Shown: piece after piece, positions 6,898 through 12,217 of the stretch
Position numbering within the stretch: position 1 is the stretch's first letter
How the letters are laid out: each line of letters starts with the position of its first letter
NCBI GenBank assembly: GCA_009782025.1
Contig: WQUQ01000171.1
Location: forward strand, 1 to 12,217
Source: Desulfobulbus sp.
Lineage (GTDB): Bacteria > Pseudomonadota > Gammaproteobacteria > Burkholderiales > Rhodocyclaceae
Direction of reading: 5' to 3'
DNA: 12,217 nt
Translations under genes and position numbers: made by a program
Notes under the pieces: generated by a model
What the model was told of the DNA's origin: nothing
Databases searched by the model: none
Seen by the model: the letters and a program-made list of their open reading frames with translations, nothing else

Positions 6898-7944
6898 ATG
6901 ACGACCTCATCCTCGTTCGCCGCCTTGCGCCGCAGGGTTCCCGGCGTGTTGCTGACATTCGCGCTGGCGCTCGCCGCCATCGGGCTGGCGCAGACCGGCT
7001 GGGCCGAGCGCTGGGGGCTGACGGCGCTGACGCTGGCCATCGTGCTGGGCATGGCGCTGGGCAACCTGGCACCCGGGCCGTTGCGGCAGTGGCGGTGCGA
7101 GCAGGGCGTAGACTGGTCGCGGCAGCGGTTGCTGCGGCTGGGCATCATTCTGTTCGGGCTGCGCCTCACCTTTCAGGACATGGCGCGCGTGGGCTGGGCG
7201 GGGGTGGCGATCGACGCGCTGATGATCTGTTCCACCTTCGCGCTGGCGTTGCTCATCGGTCGCCGCTGGCTGCGGCTGGACGAGCCGACGGTGGTGCTGA
7301 TCGGCGCCGGCAGCTCGATCTGCGGAGCGGCTGCCGTGCTGGCCGCACAGCCGGTCGCCAAGGGCAGCGCCGAACAGGTCAGCGTGGCGGTGGCGACGGT
7401 GGTGGTGTTCGGCACGCTCGCCATGTTTGGCTACCCGCTGCTGCATGCGGGGTTTGGCTTGAGCGACGCAGCCTTCGGCATCTATACCGGCTCCACCGTA
7501 CATGAGGTGGCACAGGTCGTGGTCGCCGCGCGCGCCGTCAGCGAGCAGGCCGCCGATCTGGCCGTCATTGCCAAGATGATCCGCGTGATGATGCTGGCGC
7601 CCTTTCTGCTGCTGGTGTCGGCCCTGCTGGCGGCGCGCGGACAAGACGCTGCGGACGCCCGCGCCTGGCAGCAGCGGCTGGTGGTGCCGTGGTTCGCCTT
7701 CGGCTTCGTGCTGATGGCCGGCGTGCGTTCGTCCGGCTGGGCGCCGGACGCGCTGCTCGGCCCGCTGCTGCAACTGGACAACCTGCTGCTGGCGATGGCG
7801 ATGGCTGCGCTTGGCCTGGGCACGCACGCCTCGTCCATCGCCCGCGCCGGCGTGCGTCCGCTGCTGCTGGCCGCCCTGCTGACGCTCTGGCTGGTCGCCG
7901 GCGGCGCCCTGGTCAATGGGCTGGTGCAGGGATGGTGGCGGTAG
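6898..7944 (+). CDS. yeiH: YeiH/UPF0324-family membrane protein, putative sulfate/sulfite exporter
   Basis: This polytopic inner-membrane protein of the YeiH (UPF0324, Cons_hypoth698) family is often annotated as a putative sulfate exporter. The enterobacterial YeiE-YeiH pair has been linked to sulfite tolerance, but transport by this protein is inferred. From the ATG at 6898 it has 348 residues, close to E. coli YeiH (about 349). An ATG six codons upstream (6880) is equally possible, as neither has a Shine-Dalgarno; the shorter form fits family length. About ten hydrophobic segments are visible. Family signatures are LRLGIILFGLRLTFQD (79-94), LIGAGSSICGAAAVLA (134-149), YTGSTVHEVAQVV (196-208), KMIRVMMLAPFLL (226-238) and LLLAMAMAALGLGTH near the C-terminus. 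The gene is divergent from yeiE with a candidate operator between them, and 104 bases precede the next gene on the same strand. Confidence 0.92.
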   Translation: MTTSSSFAALRRRVPGVLLTFALALAAIGLAQTGWAERWGLTALTLAIVLGMALGNLAPGPLRQWRCEQGVDWSRQRLLRLGIILFGLRLTFQDMARVGWAGVAIDALMICSTFALALLIGRRWLRLDEPTVVLIGAGSSICGAAAVLAAQPVAKGSAEQVSVAVATVVVFGTLAMFGYPLLHAGFGLSDAAFGIYTGSTVHEVAQVVVAARAVSEQAADLAVIAKMIRVMMLAPFLLLVSALLAARGQDAADARAWQQRLVVPWFAFGFVLMAGVRSSGWAPDALLGPLLQLDNLLLAMAMAALGLGTHASSIARAGVRPLLLAALLTLWLVAGGALVNGLVQGWWR

Positions 7945-8010
7945 GACATGGCCCGAATCGGGGATGCCCGCCTTGGCGGTTCCACATATCGGGCGTCTGC
8001 CCAGCAGCGC

Positions 8011-8016
8011 TAGAAT
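8011..8016 (+). promoter_or_regulatory. Candidate -10 box of the DUF853 ATPase gene
   Basis: TAGAAT matches the -10 consensus at 5 of 6 positions, 32 bases before the ATG. No convincing -35 is present. A small GGGC-GTCT-GCCC inverted repeat (7991-8002) lies just upstream. GAGGAG at 8034-8039, nine bases before the ATG, is the ribosome binding site and supports the start at 8049. Confidence 0.45.
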
Positions 8017-8048
8017 GACCGGATCAATTTCCCGAGGAGTTCCGCGCC

Positions 8049-9668
8049 ATGTCCGCCCCCCTGTATCTCGCCAAGTCCGCCGCCGGCTACCCGGCCCTGT
8101 TGCCGCAGATGGCCAACCGCCACGGTCTGATTACCGGCGCGACCGGCACCGGCAAGACGGTGACCTTGCAGTCGCTGGCCGAGCGTTTGGCCTCCATCGG
8201 CGTGCCGGTGTTCATGGCCGATGTCAAGGGCGACCTGTCGGGCATGGCCGCCGCCGGCCAGCCGTCGGAAAAACTCTCGAAGCGCATCGCCGAACTCGGG
8301 TTGAAGGATTTTCAGCCTTACGCCAACTCGGTCGCCTTCTGGGACGTTTTCGGCCAGGGCGGCGTGCCGGTGCGGTCCACCATCTCCCACATGGGGCCGC
8401 TGCTGCTGGCGCGGCTCCTCAATCTCAACGACACCCAGACCGGCGTGCTGCAACTGGTGTTCAAGATCGCCGACGACCAGGGCCTGCTGCTGCTCGATCT
8501 CAAGGATCTGCGCGCCATGACCCAGTACGTCGGCGACAACGCGGCGCAATACAAGACCGAGTACGGCAATGTCAGCACGGCTTCGATCGGCGCCATCCAG
8601 CGCGGCCTCTTGACGCTGGGCGAGCAGGGCGGCGACCTCTTCTTCGGCGAGCCGATGCTCGACATCGCCGACCTGATGCGGGTCGACGCCAACGGTCGCG
8701 GCGTCATCAGCGTGCTCGCCGCCGAAAAGCTCATCAATGCCCCGGCTTTGTATTCCACCTTCCTGCTCTGGCTGCTCTCCGAGTTGTTCGAGCGCCTGCC
8801 GGAAGCCGGCGATCTCGACCAGCCCAGGCTGGTGTTCTTTTTCGACGAAGCCCATCTGCTGTTCACCGATGCGCCGCAGGCGCTGGTCGACAAGGTCGAA
8901 CAGGTGGTGCGCCTGATCCGTTCCAAGGGCGTCGGCGTCTTTTTCGTCACGCAGAACCCGCTCGACGTGCCGGAAAAAATCCTCGGCCAGCTCGGCAACC
9001 GCGTCCAGCACGCCCTGCGCGCCTTCACCCCGCGCGACCAGAAGGCGGTGCAGGCGGCGGCGCAGACCATGCGCGCCAATCCCAAATTCGACGCCGCCGC
9101 CGCCATTACCGAACTGGGCGTCGGCGAGGCGCTGGTCTCCTTCCTCGACGACCAGGGCCGGCCCAACGTCGTCGAACGCGCCTTCATCTTTCCGCCGGCC
9201 TCGCGCATCGGGCCGCTGACCGCCGCCGAGCGGCAGGCCATGATCCAGGCTTCGCCGCTGCTCGCCACCTACGGCCAGGCCGTCGACCGCGTTTCGGCCT
9301 ACGAAATCCTGCGCGGCGGGTCAGCAACCAAAGAAACGGCCAAACCGGCTGCCCCCGGCGCCATTGCGCCGCCCCCCGTGGCGCCCGACCCGAATGCCTG
9401 GGGCAACAGCGCCGGCGCCCCCCCGCCGGCGCCCGCCCCGCAGCCACGGCAAAGCGCCCCGACAACGCAGGAGAGCGGCGGCGGCCTGCTTGGCGGCCTC
9501 GGCGACATTCTGCTCGGCAGTACCGGCCCGCGCGGCGGCAAACGTGAAGGCGTGCTCGAATCGGCGGCCAAGAGCGCCGCCCGCGGCGTCGCCGGCACCG
9601 TCGGCCGCGAATTCGGCAAGCAGATTTTGCGCGGCGTGCTCGGCTCCATTCTCGGCGGTCGGCGCTAG
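8049..9668 (+). CDS. HerA/FtsK-type P-loop ATPase of the DUF853 (YjgR) family
   Basis: The 539-residue predicted ATPase belongs to the HerA-HAS-barrel/FtsK superfamily, DUF853 branch, of which E. coli YjgR is a member. These are presumed hexameric, DNA- or RNA-translocating motors, but the branch has no settled cellular role. Walker A is GATGTGKT (30-37), close to the N-terminus, so the extra N-terminal HAS barrel of archaeal HerA is absent. Walker B is [12 protein letters not shown] (261-272), and the sensor/arginine region follows in [20 protein letters not shown] (295-314) and [14 protein letters not shown] (317-330). After the ATPase core (to about 423) comes a Pro/Ala-rich linker (430-470), then a Gly-rich stretch and a conserved amphipathic tail [20 protein letters not shown] (505-524) ending LGGRR. 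GAGGAG lies nine bases before the ATG. The gene is monocistronic by appearance and convergent with the next gene across 18 bases. Confidence 0.93.
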   Translation: MSAPLYLAKSAAGYPALLPQMANRHGLITGATGTGKTVTLQSLAERLASIGVPVFMADVKGDLSGMAAAGQPSEKLSKRIAELGLKDFQPYANSVAFWDVFGQGGVPVRSTISHMGPLLLARLLNLNDTQTGVLQLVFKIADDQGLLLLDLKDLRAMTQYVGDNAAQYKTEYGNVSTASIGAIQRGLLTLGEQGGDLFFGEPMLDIADLMRVDANGRGVISVLAAEKLINAPALYSTFLLWLLSELFERLPEAGDLDQPRLVFFFDEAHLLFTDAPQALVDKVEQVVRLIRSKGVGVFFVTQNPLDVPEKILGQLGNRVQHALRAFTPRDQKAVQAAAQTMRANPKFDAAAAITELGVGEALVSFLDDQGRPNVVERAFIFPPASRIGPLTAAERQAMIQASPLLATYGQAVDRVSAYEILRGGSATKETAKPAAPGAIAPPPVAPDPNAWGNSAGAPPPAPAPQPRQSAPTTQESGGGLLGGLGDILLGSTGPRGGKREGVLESAAKSAARGVAGTVGREFGKQILRGVLGSILGGRR

Positions 9669-9686
9669 ATCAACGCGAGGCGCGAG

Positions 9687-11294
9687 CTATTTGAGCCATC
9701 CACGCGCCCGCGCCTGGGCGGCGTCGAGCAAAAGGGCGGTTTCCTGGCGGTAGGGATGGCTGAAGAGCGGCGTCTCGCCCGGCCTCGGCGCGCCTTCGGC
9801 GAGTAATATGCCATCCGGGTGTTGCGCGAACCAGGATTGAATGTCGGCGGGCGTTGGCAGTTCGTCGATGGGGCGTTCGAGCCGGCCGAAAAACCGGTAC
9901 TGATTGTTGTATTCGCCTTTTTTCCCCAGCGCGACGCCGCCTTGTTGCAACCGGGCGATTTCCTGCGCCATGGGGCGAACGTCATAATGCAGCCAGAGAT
10001 AGTCGGCGACGTAGAACTGGGCCAGAACAAAAAAAGCGGCGCCGAGAACGGCCAGCGCCGCGACGCGCTGCTCCGCCCTACGACCGAGCCAGACCGCCGC
10101 GAGCGCCGCCAGGATCAGCGCAGCGCCCGGCCAGCGCGGCAGGCTGATTGATGGACCGAGCCGGTCGGCCAGACCATCCGGCGCCAGGCCGATCATCGCC
10201 GCCCCCGCCGCCGCCACGAGCAGCGCCGGCAGCCAGATGCCACCACCGGCCCCGCCGCCGCCGGGCTGTTCACGCGCCAGCAGACGGCCCGTCAGCAGGG
10301 CGAAGGCGGGCAGGAGCGGCACCAGGTAATGCACCTGCTTGCCGCTGATGAGCGAGAAAACGAAAAATACCGGCAACGACCAGGCCAGGCAGAAGCGCAA
10401 GCCATGGTCGAGACCTTCAGCGCGCAGCGCCAGGCAGCGCCGCCAGAAACCCGGCCACAGCAGCCAGGGAAAGAGCAGCGCCGGCAGCAGCGGCAGGTAC
10501 CACCAGAAGGCCCGCTTGTGCGCGAAGGAGTTGGCCACGCGGCCAGCGGTCTGGCCCCAGAAGATCATGCGCCGGTATTCCTCGCCGCCCGCAATGGCGG
10601 CCGGAATGGCCCAGGCCAGCGCGATTGCGGCGCCGCCCAGCACGGCCAGCAGCACGCCGCCGGCCCAGCGCTTGCCGTTCACGCCCGGCTGCCACCAGGG
10701 GACCAGCGCCGCGACCGGCAGCAGATGCAGCAGCACCACCGGCCCCTTGGCCAGCACGCCGCAACCGATCGCCACCGCCAGCCAGGCGAAGCCGCGTTGC
10801 CTGGCCCCAGCCGCCGCCATGAGCAGGCCGCGCAAGCCGAGGAGCACGAAAAAAGTCAGCATCACGTCGAACATGGCCGAGGTGGAAAACAGCATCCACA
10901 GCAGGCAGGAGGAGAGAATCCACGCCGCGTTGCGCCGCGCGCCCTCATCGTCCGGCCACAACCGCCGCCCGAGCGACAAGGTCAGCAGCAGAGCGCCGAG
11001 GGAGAACAGCGGCGAAACCAGGCGCGGCCACCACTCATTGACGCCAAAGACGGCCCAGCCCAGGTTGTAGATCCAGAACAACAGCGGCGGCTTGTCGCTG
11101 TAAGGCGCGCCGTTCTTGAACAGCACCAGGTAATCGTTTTTGAGCCACATCTCCCAGGCGACGCCGATGTAGCGGGTTTCGTCGATGGGCGTCAGCGGCC
11201 GGGTGACGAAGGCCACGAGGGTCAGGATGGCGAGCAGCACGATGGGGCCGAGCAGGAAAATCTGGCCCCGCAGGATGGCATGGTTGGGTTTCAT
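9687..11294 (-). CDS. ArnT-like GT83-family membrane glycosyltransferase
   Basis: This 535-residue GT-C fold glycosyltransferase resembles ArnT and the dolichyl-phosphate-mannose protein mannosyltransferases. Such enzymes transfer a sugar from a polyprenyl-phosphate donor to lipid A, another glycolipid or protein on the periplasmic face of the inner membrane. Visible marks are a first helix (about 13-31), the acidic loop PIDETRYIGVAWEMW (36-50; D38, E39), SDKPPLLFW (66-74, K68), MFDVMLTFF (141-149), LAKGPVV (181-187), GGEEYRRMIFWGQTAGRV (about 236-252) and SGKQVHYLVPLLPAFAL (317-333). About 12 membrane segments are followed by a soluble periplasmic C-terminal region (from about 430). The donor and acceptor cannot be read from the sequence; no arn genes are nearby. 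The ATG is nine bases after the trpC stop with no clear ribosome binding site, so it is likely cotranscribed with trpDC. Confidence 0.88.
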   Translation of the reverse strand: MKPNHAILRGQIFLLGPIVLLAILTLVAFVTRPLTPIDETRYIGVAWEMWLKNDYLVLFKNGAPYSDKPPLLFWIYNLGWAVFGVNEWWPRLVSPLFSLGALLLTLSLGRRLWPDDEGARRNAAWILSSCLLWMLFSTSAMFDVMLTFFVLLGLRGLLMAAAGARQRGFAWLAVAIGCGVLAKGPVVLLHLLPVAALVPWWQPGVNGKRWAGGVLLAVLGGAAIALAWAIPAAIAGGEEYRRMIFWGQTAGRVANSFAHKRAFWWYLPLLPALLFPWLLWPGFWRRCLALRAEGLDHGLRFCLAWSLPVFFVFSLISGKQVHYLVPLLPAFALLTGRLLAREQPGGGGAGGGIWLPALLVAAAGAAMIGLAPDGLADRLGPSISLPRWPGAALILAALAAVWLGRRAEQRVAALAVLGAAFFVLAQFYVADYLWLHYDVRPMAQEIARLQQGGVALGKKGEYNNQYRFFGRLERPIDELPTPADIQSWFAQHPDGILLAEGAPRPGETPLFSHPYRQETALLLDAAQARARGWLK

Positions 11295-11303
11295 GGTCAG
11301 CCG

Positions 11304-12092
11304 TCAGGCAAACAGGCGGGCGAGTTCCTGGCCGGGGTCGGCGGCGCGCATGAAGGCTTCGCCGACGAGGAAGGCGTTGACGCCGTGGCGGCGCATGCGG
11401 GCGACATCGGCCGGCGTCTGGATGCCGCTTTCGGTGACGACGATGCGCCCGGCCGGGATGCGTTCCAGCAAGCCGAGCGTGGCGTCGAGGGTGACCTCGA
11501 AAGTCCGCAGATTGCGGTTGTTGATGCCCAGGAGCGGCGTTTTCAGTTGTAGCGCGGCGGTCAGCTCGATGCCGTCATGCACTTCGACCAGCACGGCCAT
11601 GCCGTAACCGTGGGCGACGGCTTCGAGTTCGCGCATTTCGCTTGGCTCAAGGGCAGCGGCGATGAGCAGGATGGCATCCGCGCCCATCGCCCGGGCTTCG
11701 GTGACTTGATAACGATCAACGATGAAATCCTTGCGCAGCACGGGCAACGGGCAGGCGGCGCGGGCGGCTTGCAGGTATTCCGGCGCGCCCTGAAAGTAGT
11801 CGCGGTCGGTGAGCACGGAAAGGCAGGCCGCGCCGTGGCCGGCGTAATTACGGGCGATGTCGGCGGGGCGGAAATCGGGGCGGATGACGCCTTTCGACGG
11901 GCTGGCTTTCTTGATCTCGGCAATCACCGCCGGCTGCCCCGCCGCGATTTTGCCGCGGATGGCTCCGACGAAATCGCGCGGCGCGGGTTGCGCGGCGGCT
12001 TCCGCCTCGATCGCGGCGAGCGGCCTGGCGGCCAGCGCGGCGGCGATTTCTCGCCGTTTGGTGGCGATGATCTGGCACAGGATGTCGCTCAT
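11304..12092 (-). CDS. trpC: Indole-3-glycerol phosphate synthase
   Basis: TrpC closes the indole ring from carboxyphenylaminodeoxyribulose 5-phosphate, releasing CO2 and water, in tryptophan synthesis. The 262-residue product is a monofunctional TIM barrel of normal length, without a fused TrpF. Active-site positions by analogy with the Sulfolobus enzyme are all present: E59 and K61 in [12 protein letters not shown]121 in [10 protein letters not shown]170 in VLVEVHD, N191/N192 in LLGINNRNL, and E221-S222 in VVTESGI. The phosphate-binding end is FLVGEAFMR (241-249). The start overlaps the trpD stop as ATGA, with a G-rich stretch (GGGG) four to five bases upstream. It belongs to the trp operon, followed by the GT83 gene. 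Confidence 0.97.
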   Translation of the reverse strand: MSDILCQIIATKRREIAAALAARPLAAIEAEAAAQPAPRDFVGAIRGKIAAGQPAVIAEIKKASPSKGVIRPDFRPADIARNYAGHGAACLSVLTDRDYFQGAPEYLQAARAACPLPVLRKDFIVDRYQVTEARAMGADAILLIAAALEPSEMRELEAVAHGYGMAVLVEVHDGIELTAALQLKTPLLGINNRNLRTFEVTLDATLGLLERIPAGRIVVTESGIQTPADVARMRRHGVNAFLVGEAFMRAADPGQELARLFA

Positions 12093-12217
12093 GGCGCCCC
12101 CAGACGCTGCGTGCAGCGCACGAACTGGTCGAGTTTGGCGCGGGCCGCGCCGCTGGCGATGGCCTCGCGCGCTTTGTCGATGCCAGCGCCGATGCTGTCG
12201 GCAAGGTGGGTCACGTA
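12089..12217 (-). CDS. trpD: Anthranilate phosphoribosyltransferase, last 42 residues (rest outside window)
   Basis: An open frame enters from the right edge on the minus strand and ends in a TGA overlapping the trpC ATG. Its 42 visible residues begin [20 protein letters not shown] and continue [13 protein letters not shown] before a short tail, RCTQRLGAP. The pattern of a helix followed by SGxARxKLDxFV is the usual C-terminus of TrpD, which joins anthranilate to phosphoribosyl pyrophosphate. Position directly before trpC supports this. The catalytic part is not visible, so the call rests on the C-terminus and context. Confidence 0.88.
   Translation of the reverse strand, partial: YVTHLADSIGAGIDKAREAIASGAARAKLDQFVRCTQRLGAP

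Noticed and set aside
7991..8002. GGGC-GTCT-GCCC as a terminator for yeiH
   Set aside because: The stem is only 4 bp, no T-run follows, and it lies next to the promoter of the following gene. It is too weak to list as a terminator.
7916..9547. Open frame of 543 codons on the plus strand overlapping the DUF853 ATPase gene in another frame
   Set aside because: The product is Arg/Pro-rich and unfolded-looking, whereas the overlapping frame has intact Walker motifs and a ribosome binding site.
9669..9686. Terminator between the convergent DUF853 and glycosyltransferase genes
   Set aside because: The 18-base gap holds no inverted repeat with a T-run, so any termination signal must lie within the coding ends or be Rho dependent.
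10329..11552. Open frame of 407 codons on the plus strand opposite the glycosyltransferase and the end of trpC
   Set aside because: It is antisense to two well-supported genes, with a Gln/Arg/Ala-rich product lacking motifs.

Overview
The window reads as ordinary, GC-rich, densely packed chromosome of a betaproteobacterium. The best fit is Rhodocyclales (Dechloromonas/Azonexus/Accumulibacter-like). This rests on the style of Rpe, RuvABC, YebC and TrpDC, the high-GC third codon positions and the very short intergenic gaps; it is an inference from remembered protein families, not a database match. There are 13 protein genes (two cut by the window edges), no RNA genes, no insertion sequences, no CRISPR and no gap over about 120 bases.

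Layout. Left edge: the 3' part of rpe (+) meets ruvB (-) tail to tail across a small GC hairpin. Positions 621-3928 (-) carry ruvC, ruvA, a polytopic AI-2E/PerM-family membrane protein and ruvB, read right to left. The last three overlap by one or four bases and are probably translationally coupled. They provide the Holliday-junction machinery plus an unrelated membrane protein. Divergent from ruvC is a small hemerythrin-like (HHE) protein (+). It is followed convergently by a secreted protein with ten cysteines (-), which lies just downstream of yebC (-). The familiar yebC-ruvCAB order is therefore kept, but two small genes are interposed.

Positions 5935-7944 hold a divergent LysR-regulator/permease pair recognisable as YeiE and YeiH. 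Between them is an AT-rich island with two interleaved perfect inverted repeats, a very good candidate for the regulator's operator. Next come a HerA/FtsK-type ATPase of the DUF853/YjgR family (+) and, convergently, an ArnT-like GT83 membrane glycosyltransferase (-) immediately downstream of trpC (-) and the end of trpD (-).

The most useful observations are these: the yeiE operator and the start-site correction that goes with it; a -10 box placed so that ruvC would be transcribed as a leaderless mRNA; a possible inversion junction between rpe and ruvB, since rpe normally leads into gph-trpEGDC, while here trpDC lies 11 kb away in opposite orientation; and two small accessory proteins of unknown role. 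I see no clear undescribed multi-gene system here.
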